Position numbers and translations under genes: made by a program. A DNA stretch of 40,970 nucleotides. Origin: an uncultured Eubacteriales bacterium (GTDB lineage Bacteria; Bacillota; Clostridia; Oscillospirales; Oscillospiraceae). Below are positions 7,084 through 14,680 of this stretch, in pieces (position 1 is the first letter of the stretch; each line of letters begins with the position of its first letter). A model generated the notes under the pieces. It had not been told where the DNA came from and ran no database searches. It saw nothing but the letters and a program-made list of their open reading frames with translations. The stretch lies in the NCBI GenBank assembly GCA_900543085.1, contig UQQF01000015.1, positions 1 to 40,970 on the forward strand, in the 5' to 3' direction.

Positions 7084-8061
7084 TCAGGCGTTGACGGCGC
7101 CGTTCTTTTCGCCGTACTGGTTGTCGTAGTTGTCCTGGATGCAGCGGACTATGTCGCTGAGCACGTCGCAGGTCGGGGTCGGGACGTTGAACTGCTTGCC
7201 GTAGTCGCTTATGGCGCCTGTCAGGGTGTCGACCTCGGTGCGGAGCTTCTTGTACAGCATATCCTGGGCCATGCTCGGATAGTAGTCGCTGATGTTGTCG
7301 ATGATGTGCTGGTGGTCGACGCGGATGAACTCGTCGGGATCGATGTGGACGCCCTTGTACTCGGCGACGGCGCAGCACTCGCGGATGACGTTGTGGAACA
7401 GCTTCTTGCCGTAGGGGTTGTTCTCGACGTAGCCTATCTTCAGGCGGGTGACGGCGCAGACGGTGTTGACGGTGCAGTTGACGATGACCTTCTTCCAGAT
7501 GAAGGGCAGGACGTCCTCACGGAACACGGCCTCGCAGCCGCCCTTGTTGAAGCAGTCCTCCATGTACTTGCCGGCGGCGACGGTGAGCTCGTTGTTCTCC
7601 AGCGCGCCGAAGTTCATGATGACGCCCTCGCTCGGGGTGGAGACGCAGCCGCCAGGGCCGTCAAGGGCGGTGCCGATGACGCCGGAGCCGACCATGCAGC
7701 GGGAGGCGGGGTAGAACTTGAGCAGCTTGTCGTCGTTGCCCAGGCCGTTGATGAGGCTGACGAGGACGGTGTTGGGGCCGATGCAGTGCTTGGCGCCCTG
7801 GATGGCGCTCTCGAGCTGGTTGGCCTTGGTCATGAAGATGACTATATCCATGGTGTCGACTTCGTCGGCAGTGTAGGCGGTGTGGAAGCCGGTCAGGACG
7901 GTGGTCTTGTCCGGGTAGATGGTGAACTTCATGCCGTTGTCGCGCACGGCGTCCATGTGAGCCTTGTACGGATCGATGAGGGTCATGTCCGCGCCGCCCG
8001 CGCGGAGATAGCTGGCGAACACACTGCCGGCAGCGCCGGAACCTACCATTGCGATTTTCAT
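7084..8061 (-). CDS. Ketopantoate reductase family dehydrogenase (second of a tandem pair)
   Basis: This 325-aa NAD(P)-dependent 2-oxoacid reductase of the PanE/ApbA family opens with a Rossmann motif, GSGAAGSVFA. Family catalytic residues are intact: Lys191 in WKKVIVN, Asn195, and Glu276 in RTEVDTLTG, with SMAQD just before. Classical PanE reduces ketopantoate for vitamin B5, but lactic-acid-bacterial relatives reduce branched-chain 2-oxoacids to 2-hydroxyacids. It resembles its upstream neighbour along its whole length, including the shared DNY(N/D)NQYG tail. The start at 8061 is the ATG that opens MKIAMVGSG; an in-frame ATG 24 nt earlier is possible. Its position beside a 2-oxoacid oxidoreductase favours branched-chain acid metabolism, by inference. 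Confidence 0.85.
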   Translation of the reverse strand: MKIAMVGSGAAGSVFASYLRAGGADMTLIDPYKAHMDAVRDNGMKFTIYPDKTTVLTGFHTAYTADEVDTMDIVIFMTKANQLESAIQGAKHCIGPNTVLVSLINGLGNDDKLLKFYPASRCMVGSGVIGTALDGPGGCVSTPSEGVIMNFGALENNELTVAAGKYMEDCFNKGGCEAVFREDVLPFIWKKVIVNCTVNTVCAVTRLKIGYVENNPYGKKLFHNVIRECCAVAEYKGVHIDPDEFIRVDHQHIIDNISDYYPSMAQDMLYKKLRTEVDTLTGAISDYGKQFNVPTPTCDVLSDIVRCIQDNYDNQYGEKNGAVNA

Positions 8062-8122
8062 AGTTTTCTCTTCCTCCAGTTTCATTTGATCTTGCGTTGT
8101 TTGATTGGTTGCTATGAGTTTA

Positions 8123-8140
8123 CGTCTCCTTCCGGAGACG
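8123..8140 (-). other. Intercistronic stem-loop with a GGAA tetraloop
   Basis: CGTCTCC and GGAGACG form a 7-bp stem closing GGAA on the minus-strand transcript, between the two dehydrogenase genes. GGAA is a stable GNRA tetraloop. There is no T tract, so an mRNA stability or processing role is more likely than termination. Confidence 0.5.
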
Positions 8141-8151
8141 GAGAGAGCTTG

Positions 8152-9111
8152 TCAGCCGTTTTCCATCCCGTACTGATTATTATAGTTGTCCTGCACGCAG
8201 CGTATGATGTTGGCGAGGACGCTGTTGTACGGGGTGGGGACTCCCAGCCGCTCGCCGTACATGGCGATCGCGCCGTTGAGCACGTCGACCTCGGTCTGGC
8301 GGTGGTGAAGCACGGCGTCCTGCGCCATGCTGGGATAGTAGTCGCCCAGGTTCTCGCGGAGGTTCGCGACGTCGCCCTCGATGAGCGGCCATATGTCGCC
8401 GACGCCCAGGGCTTTGGCGACCGCGCAGCCCTCCTTCCAGACGTTCATGAGGAGCTTCATGCCCCACTCGTTGTCCATGACGAAGTGCAGCCTCATGCGG
8501 GTCACGGCGCAGACGGCGTTATAGCCGCTGTTGGTGACGGCCTTCTTCCACAGCAGGACGCGCACGTCGTCCTCAAAGCTGGCGTGGCAGCCGCCGCGCT
8601 CGAAGCACTCCTCGAGGTACTTGCCCGCCGCATCGGTCTCGGGGCTCTTTTCCACCGCGCCGAAGAACATCTGTATGCCGTCCTCCGGCTTGGAGACGCA
8701 GCAGCCCGGGCCGGCCAGCTCGGTGCCTATCACGCCGGCGCCGTACATGATGCGCGTCTTGGGGACGTACTTCATGAGTATCTCGTCGTTGCCTATGCCG
8801 TTCTGCAGCGAGACGACCACGGTGTGCTCGCCCACGCAGTGCATGACGTCGGGCATTACGCCGTCGGTCTGCGTGGCCTTGACCATCAGGATAACTATAT
8901 CCATAGTGGGAAGCTCCGCCGCTGTCGGGGAGGTGTGGAAACCGGTGAGGACGCACTCCTCGCCCTTGCAGCGGAAAGTAAGGCCGTCGGCCGCTATCTT
9001 GTCCATGTGCGCCTTGTACTTGTCGACAAGGTACATGTCCGCTCCGCCGCGGTTCAGGTACGCCGCAAACACACTCCCGGCCGCGCCGGAGCCTATCATT
9101 GCGATTTTCAT
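8152..9111 (-). CDS. Ketopantoate reductase family dehydrogenase (first of a tandem pair)
   Basis: This 319-aa PanE/ApbA-family protein has GSGAAGSVFAAYL at the N terminus and intact catalytic positions Lys190 and Asn194 (WKKAVTN), Ser261 (SMAQD) and Glu274 (QTEVDVLNG). It is clearly a paralogue of the next gene, with roughly half the residues the same by eye; divergence is concentrated in residues 45-90 and 205-250, regions that shape substrate and cofactor pockets. GAGGAGGAGAG precedes the ATG at 9111, which gives MKIAMIGSG; longer frames run into the regulator gene. It starts 22 nt after the regulator's stop, so the two are very likely cotranscribed. Substrate is unproven. Confidence 0.85.
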   Translation of the reverse strand: MKIAMIGSGAAGSVFAAYLNRGGADMYLVDKYKAHMDKIAADGLTFRCKGEECVLTGFHTSPTAAELPTMDIVILMVKATQTDGVMPDVMHCVGEHTVVVSLQNGIGNDEILMKYVPKTRIMYGAGVIGTELAGPGCCVSKPEDGIQMFFGAVEKSPETDAAGKYLEECFERGGCHASFEDDVRVLLWKKAVTNSGYNAVCAVTRMRLHFVMDNEWGMKLLMNVWKEGCAVAKALGVGDIWPLIEGDVANLRENLGDYYPSMAQDAVLHHRQTEVDVLNGAIAMYGERLGVPTPYNSVLANIIRCVQDNYNNQYGMENG

Positions 9112-9133
9112 TGGACTCTCCTCCTCATTTGCC

Positions 9134-9874
9134 TCATTTATTCTTCTCCCCCCGTTTGAATATCGCGAAGGGATCGCCCTTGTCGTCGCAGTACGCCACA
9201 AAGTTGAGGCTCGACTGTATATGATCCGCCATGCACTGCCTTGCAAGGGTGGGGATATGCAGTTTTATTGAGGAGACGATGGCAACATGCTGGTGAACCA
9301 CCTGGCTGGACCAGGGGTTCGTGCTGCCGGGATTGATAAACTTCGTCCAGGAGCCCTGATACATCTTGAGGTTGGGCAGCAGCTCATTGTAGCTGCGTAT
9401 CAGATACTTGTTGCCGCAGGACTCCACTATCAGCTTGTGGAACGGCATGTCGGTCTCCTTGAGCCTTATGCCGTCCAGCTTGGGCACGGCCTTCTTGAAC
9501 TCCGTCGCCAGGCTGTCCATCTGGGCTATGGCCTCCGCCGAGGCATTTTCCGCGCAGAGCGCGGCGGCCTCGCACTCTATGGCCGTGCGCGCGTCGTAGA
9601 GGTCTATCATGTCGCGCATGTTCATGTCCGTGACGTAGAAGCCGCTGGTGCGCGGGCGCGTCTCCACAAAGCCTATCGCCTGCAGACGGTTTATGGCCTC
9701 GACCACCGGGGTGCGGGAAATGCCCAGATCCGTGGCTATCTGGTTGATGTTCAATTTAGAAGCAGGCGGGATGTCAAGAACAACTATCTCGTCATACAGT
9801 ATCTGGGTCACCACGTCGCTGAGCTTGGCAAAGGGATTTTTTTCAAGATAGCTTTCAAGCTTTTCTCTGTTCAT
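9134..9874 (-). CDS. GntR family transcriptional regulator, FadR/FCD type
   Basis: This 246-aa regulator has a winged helix-turn-helix in residues about 15-80 (INQIATDLGISRTPVVEAINRL, then an FVETRPRTSGFYV wing). An all-helical FCD ligand domain follows, with DLYDARTAIECEAAALCA, a metal-site-like DMPFHKLIVESCGN and late HQHVAIVSSI histidines. FCD regulators usually sense small organic acids, often the substrate of the adjacent pathway. It is the first gene of the minus-strand cluster and is divergent from the transporter, the usual arrangement for a local regulator. The ATG at 9874 has only a weak AGGTGG element 11 nt upstream. Confidence 0.9.
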   Translation of the reverse strand: MNREKLESYLEKNPFAKLSDVVTQILYDEIVVLDIPPASKLNINQIATDLGISRTPVVEAINRLQAIGFVETRPRTSGFYVTDMNMRDMIDLYDARTAIECEAAALCAENASAEAIAQMDSLATEFKKAVPKLDGIRLKETDMPFHKLIVESCGNKYLIRSYNELLPNLKMYQGSWTKFINPGSTNPWSSQVVHQHVAIVSSIKLHIPTLARQCMADHIQSSLNFVAYCDDKGDPFAIFKRGEKNK

Positions 9875-10322
9875 CTATTAAACAACCACCTGAAGTGCAA
9901 TTTCGGTGTATAATCCGCAGTTTTGCATTTACCATATCGCTTTCTTCGCTACTAATTTACCACAACTCAAGCAGCAGAATCAAGATGTATGCAATATTTC
10001 CACGAAGTGCACAATAGTGTACCCAAAAAAATGCTTTTGCAAAATGCAATAAGAATCATAAAAATCTTCGACAAATTTTAAACTATCGAACAAACATCAC
10101 GCTTTAGTGCGGTGAAAGATTTAACAACTGACTCACTTGGGAGCACCCATAAAAATTTGGGGGTGTATTGCTTTTGATTCAGCGCATTTTTACATTTTGT
10201 TAACATTTAATGCTCGCAAATTGAAACAATCTGACTTTCGAATTATAATCATGACATGTTGCTTCAAGCAGCTATGAGAGATGAGAGAGCAAAACTAAAA
10301 ATGGGAAGGAGCGCCGAGATTT
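9875..10322. promoter_or_regulatory. AT-rich divergent control region between the regulator and the transporter
   Basis: These 448 bases hold no gene and are markedly more AT-rich than the rest of the window. They contain one strong plus-strand promoter near the transporter. Two direct copies of GAAGTGCA followed 5-6 nt later by GTGTA occur at 9892-9910 and 10004-10021. TGCA/ATGCAAT words recur around 10030-10050, and a CACCC...GGGTG stem lies near 10145-10166. Several weak minus-strand -10-like words exist (for example TATACA near 9907-9912), but I cannot fix the regulator's promoter with confidence. The paired words are candidate operators for the GntR protein. Confidence 0.55.
10221..10249 (+). 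promoter_or_regulatory. Sigma-A promoter of the YkvI-family gene
   Basis: TTGAAA (10221-10226), a 17-bp spacer and TATAAT (10244-10249) make a near-consensus promoter. The predicted start near 10256 gives a leader of about 65 nt. Confidence 0.85.
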
Positions 10323-11513
10323 ATGTCTGAAAACCCCAATGAAAAATCGGCAACCACGAAGGGTACTCTGGCAGCAGGTTTCTCCGTCGCAAGCGTGTGG
10401 TTCGGCACCCACGTTGGCGCAGGCTTTGCAACCGGCAACCAGATACTGAACTACTACGTCGCGTACGGCTGGACCGCCGTGATTTTCCCCCTCATATCCA
10501 TGGGCATCCTGGCGTACGTCATCTACGTCATAATGAAGTTTGCCCGTCTTCGCGGACTGGACAACTACAACGACACGTTCCGCGAACTGTGGCAGCCGTA
10601 CCCGCAGCTTGCAATCAGCTTTGAGATCTTCTACATAATTATAATTCTCGCCGCCGTCGCAGCCGCCATCAACGGTGCTGCACTGCTGGTACAGGATATA
10701 ATCCCCGCGCTGGGTCTGGTTGGCAGCACGATAGTGGTCGCCGCCATTCTGATAGTCCTGTGTCTGTTCGGCGTCAAGCTGATAATCGCGGCCTCCACCG
10801 TCCTGACCGTCGGCATACTCGTAACCGCGGGCGTCATGATCATCGTCGGCATCATCAGCCGTCCCGACGCCGTCCTTGCCGCCTTCACCGCCGAGCCCAG
10901 CAACCCCAATACGCTTGAGGGCTTCTGGAGAGGCGTTGTCATCTACTGCGGCTTCCAGTGCGTCTCCATCCCCGCTATGATCGCCGCCGCCGTCACCCTG
11001 AACCAGAAGGGCGTCAAGAAGGCCGGCATCCTCGGCGGTATCATGAACGGCGGCATGCTGGCTCTCAGCGGCCTCATGCTCCTCGGCTGGAGCGCTGACA
11101 TCTACGCTGCCCCGGCAGAGGCCAATGCCGTGGCTCTCCCCAACCTGTTCATCTGCAACCAGATCGGCTGGGATTGGCTCGTCATCTGCTACAGCGTGCT
11201 GATGTTCTGCGCCTTCATCTCCACCTGCGTCACCCTCATCTACACGATGATCCTGCGCGTGGACAAGAAGTTCTTCGTCCGCAGCAACGTGCACGAGAAG
11301 GTTCGTATGGCCATCATCGGCGTCATCCTTATCGCCGTCTGCATGAGCCTGAGCTTCATCGGCATCAGCGACATCATCACCTACGCCTACGGCTACGACG
11401 GCTACCTCGCTCTGGTCGCCATCGTCTTCCCGGTCATCATCATCGGCAACATCAAGAACAAGAAGTACGTCAAGGAGCACCCCGAGTGCCTCCAGAAGTA
11501 CGGCAATTCCTGA
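10323..11513 (+). CDS. YkvI-family membrane transporter (LeuT/APC-like fold)
   Basis: This 396-aa protein is a polytopic membrane protein with about ten hydrophobic segments. The opening helix region FSVASVWFGTHVGAGFATGNQI matches the YkvI signature (IGAGFASGxE in relatives), where a broken first helix would form the substrate site, as in LeuT-fold symporters. The C-terminal 20 residues are charged and cytoplasmic. The YkvI family has no firmly established substrate. The ATG at 10323 has AAGGAG upstream at long spacing. Its divergence from a GntR/FCD regulator and the 2-oxoacid cluster suggests uptake of a branched-chain amino, oxo or hydroxy acid, which is inference. Confidence 0.82.
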   Translation: MSENPNEKSATTKGTLAAGFSVASVWFGTHVGAGFATGNQILNYYVAYGWTAVIFPLISMGILAYVIYVIMKFARLRGLDNYNDTFRELWQPYPQLAISFEIFYIIIILAAVAAAINGAALLVQDIIPALGLVGSTIVVAAILIVLCLFGVKLIIAASTVLTVGILVTAGVMIIVGIISRPDAVLAAFTAEPSNPNTLEGFWRGVVIYCGFQCVSIPAMIAAAVTLNQKGVKKAGILGGIMNGGMLALSGLMLLGWSADIYAAPAEANAVALPNLFICNQIGWDWLVICYSVLMFCAFISTCVTLIYTMILRVDKKFFVRSNVHEKVRMAIIGVILIAVCMSLSFIGISDIITYAYGYDGYLALVAIVFPVIIIGNIKNKKYVKEHPECLQKYGNS

Positions 11514-11528
11514 GAGGACTGAGTTTAG

Positions 11529-11750
11529 TTGAGCAAGCTGAAGAACTGGCAGAAATGGCTGATAATCACAGCCTGCATAGTGCTGGCGCTGATTATCATG
11601 ACCCTTGGCTTCCAGCTTGTGTTTGACTTCATCGCAGGTCCGGTACCGATACTGGTGGTAGTCTTCATCATCTACGGCACAGGCCGCGTCTGGACGCGCT
11701 CTCCGTCCACGCAGACCGAGCCGGATGTCGAAAGCGCTGAAGACAAGTAA
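11529..11750 (+). CDS. Small two-helix membrane protein downstream of the transporter
   Basis: This 73-aa protein starts at TTG 11529; an in-frame TAG immediately precedes it, so no longer product is possible. GAGAGGA lies about 11 nt upstream. Residues about 10-33 and 36-52 are hydrophobic helices, followed by an acidic, soluble tail (about 20 residues). It begins 15 nt after the transporter stop and is followed by a terminator, so the two form a bicistronic unit. Small two-helix partners accompany several sodium symporters (for example YhdT with PanF, YjcH with ActP), so a transporter-subunit role is plausible. No named family was recognised. Confidence 0.7.
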   Translation: MSKLKNWQKWLIITACIVLALIIMTLGFQLVFDFIAGPVPILVVVFIIYGTGRVWTRSPSTQTEPDVESAEDK

Positions 11751-11758
11751 AATAACGA

Positions 11759-11789
11759 ACGCCGCCGCAGCATTGCGGCGGCGTTTTTT
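11759..11789 (+). terminator. Terminator of the transporter operon
   Basis: An 11-bp GC stem (ACGCCGCCGCA / TGCGGCGGCGT) with a GCAT loop is followed by a T tract, 8 nt after the small membrane protein gene. Confidence 0.92.
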
Positions 11790-11836
11790 ATCTTCTCCGA
11801 GAGCGGTTCGCGCTCGCGATTTTACACTAATTTAAG

Positions 11837-11865
11837 TTGAACATTGGCGGATTTGGTGGTAGAAT
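11837..11865 (+). promoter_or_regulatory. Sigma-A promoter of ahcY
   Basis: TTGAAC (11837-11842), a 17-bp spacer and TAGAAT (11860-11865). The predicted start near 11872 leaves a leader of about 43 nt, too short for a SAH riboswitch. Confidence 0.75.
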
Positions 11866-11914
11866 GATTTAGTTAAGTGTGACTTCGCTACATTTTATAT
11901 AGGGGGACCAAGCG

Positions 11915-13150
11915 ATGAACGAAATACGCGACATAGCCCTCGCCCCGTCGGGCGAGACCAAGATAGCCTGGGTGCGCCGCAACATGCCCGTGCTGCGCGG
12001 CATCGAGGCGGACTTTGCCCGGGAAAAGCCCTTTGCCGGCATGAAGATCGCCCTCTCCGTGCACCTGGAGGCCAAGACCGCATATCTCTGCCGCGTGCTG
12101 GCCGCCGGAGGCGCCGAGATGTACGTCACCGGCTCCAACCCGCTCTCCACGCAGGACGACGTCGCCGCGGCGCTCGCCGCCGGGGGGATGGAAGTCCACG
12201 CCGTCTACGGCGCGAGCGAGGAGGAGTATTTCGGCCACATCAAGAACGTCCTCGCCCACGGTCCCAACATCATAATCGACGACGGCGGCGACCTGCTGGA
12301 GACCATGCGCACCGATTTCCCCGAGCTGTGCAGGGACGTCATAGGCGGCTGCGAGGAGACCACCAGCGGCATACACCGCATACGCAAACTTGCCAAGGAC
12401 GGCCAGCTCCCCTTCACGATGGTCGAGGTCAACGACGCCGACTGCAAGCACCTCTTTGACAACCGCTACGGCACCGGCCAGAGCGTGTGGGACGCCATCA
12501 TGCGCACCACCAACCTGATCGTCGCCGGCAAATACGTCGTTGTGAACGGCTACGGCTGGTGCGGCAAGGGCGTGGCCTTGCGCGCGAAGGGTCTGGGCGC
12601 AAAGGTCGTCGTGACCGAGACCGACCCCATCAGGGCCATCGAGGCCGTCATGGACGGCTATGAGGTCATGCCCATGCGCGACGCCGCGCGTATAGGCGAG
12701 ATATTCTGCTCCGTCACCGGCTGCAAGGACGTCATGGGCGCCGAGCACTTTGCGCTGATGCGCGACGGAGCCATACTCAGCAACGCCGGGCACTTCAACG
12801 TCGAGATAGACATGGATGCGCTGGAGAAGATGGCGGTGCGCAAGTACACAGCCCGGCACAACATCACCGCCTACGTCATGCCCGACGGGCGCGAGCTGTT
12901 CGTGCTCGGCGAGGGCAGGCTGGTGAACCTCGCCTGCGGCGACGGGCACCCGGCCGAGATAATGGACATGAGCTTTGCCATCCAGGCGCTCAGCGCGGAA
13001 TATCTGGCCAAAAACGCCGGCAAGCTCCCCTGCGCGCCGCTCACGGTGCCGCGGGAAATCGATGAGGCCGTCGCCCGCCGCAAGCTGGCCAGCCTCGGCG
13101 TGGAGATAGACACTATGACCACTGAACAGAAGGACTACATGGGAATTTGA
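11915..13150 (+). CDS. ahcY: Adenosylhomocysteinase (S-adenosylhomocysteine hydrolase)
   Basis: This 411-aa NAD-dependent enzyme splits S-adenosylhomocysteine into adenosine and homocysteine, clearing the inhibitory product of methyltransferases. Substrate-domain motifs are present: SVHLEAKTA with the catalytic His, IIDDGGD, CEETTSG and the NDADCKHLFDN Lys/Asp pair. The Rossmann segment VNGYGWCGKGVALRAK binds NAD, and HFNVEID plus GEGRLVNL complete the family signature. The length fits the shorter bacterial/archaeal form. The start at 11915 follows AGGGGG at good spacing. It is followed after 54 nt by mgtE with no clear promoter between, only a GC stem around 13158-13181, so the two may be cotranscribed. 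Confidence 0.96.
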   Translation: MNEIRDIALAPSGETKIAWVRRNMPVLRGIEADFAREKPFAGMKIALSVHLEAKTAYLCRVLAAGGAEMYVTGSNPLSTQDDVAAALAAGGMEVHAVYGASEEEYFGHIKNVLAHGPNIIIDDGGDLLETMRTDFPELCRDVIGGCEETTSGIHRIRKLAKDGQLPFTMVEVNDADCKHLFDNRYGTGQSVWDAIMRTTNLIVAGKYVVVNGYGWCGKGVALRAKGLGAKVVVTETDPIRAIEAVMDGYEVMPMRDAARIGEIFCSVTGCKDVMGAEHFALMRDGAILSNAGHFNVEIDMDALEKMAVRKYTARHNITAYVMPDGRELFVLGEGRLVNLACGDGHPAEIMDMSFAIQALSAEYLAKNAGKLPCAPLTVPREIDEAVARRKLASLGVEIDTMTTEQKDYMGI

Positions 13151-13204
13151 TACCACTGCCGGCGCGCATAGCGCGTCCGGCCAGTACGGAGAGGCGGTGA
13201 GAGC

Positions 13205-14593
13205 GTGGAGGAACGCAATTACGAACAGCGCCGGGAAAAGCTGCTTGAGCTGCTCAAGAGCAGGCGCCTGAAGTCGCTGCAATACGAACTCGAGGACATG
13301 AACGAGTTCGACATAGCCGAGTTCCTGACCGAGCTGGGCGAGGAGGACAAGCTCAAGATGGCCTCTGTCTTCCGGCTGCTGAGCAAGGAGCAGGGCGCGG
13401 AGGTCTTTGCGGAGCTGGATGCGCCCGAGCAGGAGGTCATCATAAACTCCATCACCGACAAAGAGCTGACCGAGATAGTCGAGGACATGTACGTCGACGA
13501 CGCGGTCGACATGATGGAGGAGCTGCCCGCCAATATCGTAAAGCGCGTCATGCGCGCCGCCACGCCCGAGACCCGGGCGCTGATAAATCAGTACCTCAAG
13601 TACCCCGACAACTCCGCCGGCAGCATAATGACCGCCGAGTTTGTCGACCTCAAAAAGTACATGAACGTGCGCGAGAGCATCGCGCGCATACGCCGCGTGG
13701 GCGAGGACAAGGAGACCATCTACGTCTGCTACGTCACCAACGCCCACCGCCGGCTCGAGGGCGTCGTCACCGTCAAAGACCTGCTGCTGAGCGACGACGA
13801 GGACGTCATCGAGAACATCATGGACACGAACGTCATCTTCGTGCGCACCACCGACGACCGCAGCGAGGCCGCCGAGCGCATCTCGGACTACGACCTGCTC
13901 GCCATACCGGTGGTCGACAAGGAAGACCGGCTGGTCGGCATCGTCACCGTCGACGACGTCATCGACGTCCTCGAGGAGGAGGCCACGGAGGACTTCGACC
14001 TCATGGCCGGTATCTCCCCCTCGGACAAGCCGTACTCGCGCACGGGCGTGGTGGAGATGTGGAAGCGCCGCATACCCTGGCTGATGTTCCTCATGCTCAG
14101 CGCCACGTTCACAAGCATGATAATCACGCACTTCGAGGACGCGCTGGCAAAGACGGCCGTGCTCACCGGCTTCATACCCATGCTGATGGGCACCGGCGGC
14201 AACTCCGGCTCGCAGAGCTCTACGGCGGTCATACGCAGCCTGTCCATCGGCGACACGGAGCCTAGCGACATACTCAGCGTCATCTGGAAGGAGATCCGCG
14301 TGGCCGTGCTCTGCGGCGTGTGCCTGGCCTGCGTCAACTTTGTAAAAATGCTCGTAGTGGACCGTATGCTGCTCGGCAACAGCGACGTGACCGTGATAGT
14401 CGCGCTGACCGTAAGCATCACCCTGGTGTTCGTCGTGATTTTTGCAAAAGCAGTCGGCTGCACCCTGCCTATGGCGGCTGAGAAGATAGGCATAGACCCG
14501 GCCGTCATGGCGAGCCCGCTGATAAGCACCATCACCGACGCCGTGTCCCTGCTGATATACTTCGCCCTGGCGACGGTGATGCTCCACATATAA
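13205..14593 (+). CDS. mgtE: Magnesium transporter MgtE
   Basis: This 462-aa protein has the full MgtE layout: an acidic N domain of right-handed helical repeats (residues 1-130, ELPANIVKRVMRAATPETR), two CBS domains (about 135-255, ending IVTVDDVIDVLEEEATED), a plug-like linker, and five membrane helices from about 285. The pore segment GFIPMLMGTGGNSGSQSSTAVIRSL carries the conserved GGNxGxQ motif. MgtE is a homodimeric Mg2+ channel gated by cytoplasmic Mg2+ bound to the N and CBS domains. The start is GTG at 13205, with GGAGAGG/GGTGA just upstream. No M-box riboswitch is visible in the 54-nt gap after ahcY. Confidence 0.95.
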   Translation: MEERNYEQRREKLLELLKSRRLKSLQYELEDMNEFDIAEFLTELGEEDKLKMASVFRLLSKEQGAEVFAELDAPEQEVIINSITDKELTEIVEDMYVDDAVDMMEELPANIVKRVMRAATPETRALINQYLKYPDNSAGSIMTAEFVDLKKYMNVRESIARIRRVGEDKETIYVCYVTNAHRRLEGVVTVKDLLLSDDEDVIENIMDTNVIFVRTTDDRSEAAERISDYDLLAIPVVDKEDRLVGIVTVDDVIDVLEEEATEDFDLMAGISPSDKPYSRTGVVEMWKRRIPWLMFLMLSATFTSMIITHFEDALAKTAVLTGFIPMLMGTGGNSGSQSSTAVIRSLSIGDTEPSDILSVIWKEIRVAVLCGVCLACVNFVKMLVVDRMLLGNSDVTVIVALTVSITLVFVVIFAKAVGCTLPMAAEKIGIDPAVMASPLISTITDAVSLLIYFALATVMLHI

Positions 14594-14611
14594 TAAGTAT
14601 ATGGTTTATCG

Positions 14612-14648
14612 CGCCCCCGGACGCGGTTTGCGCCCGGGGGCGTAGTTT
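14612..14648 (+). terminator. Terminator after mgtE
   Basis: CGCCCCCGG (14612-14620) pairs with CCGGGGGCG (14634-14642), followed by TAGTTTTG. The stem is strong, but the T tract is interrupted, so termination may be partial. Confidence 0.65.
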
Positions 14649-14680
14649 TGCTCAAAATCGGTATCAAGAGGTGGTTACAT

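Noticed and set aside
11866..11914. SAH riboswitch before ahcY
   Set aside because: The predicted leader is only about 43 nt and lacks the structure needed.
13151..13204. M-box magnesium riboswitch before mgtE
   Set aside because: The 54-nt gap is far too short; only a small GC stem is seen.
11888..14587. A 899-codon open frame on the minus strand opposite ahcY and mgtE
   Set aside because: It is a GC-rich antisense shadow: low-complexity His/Ala/Gly/Val composition, no family motif, and it is fully covered by two well-identified plus-strand genes.
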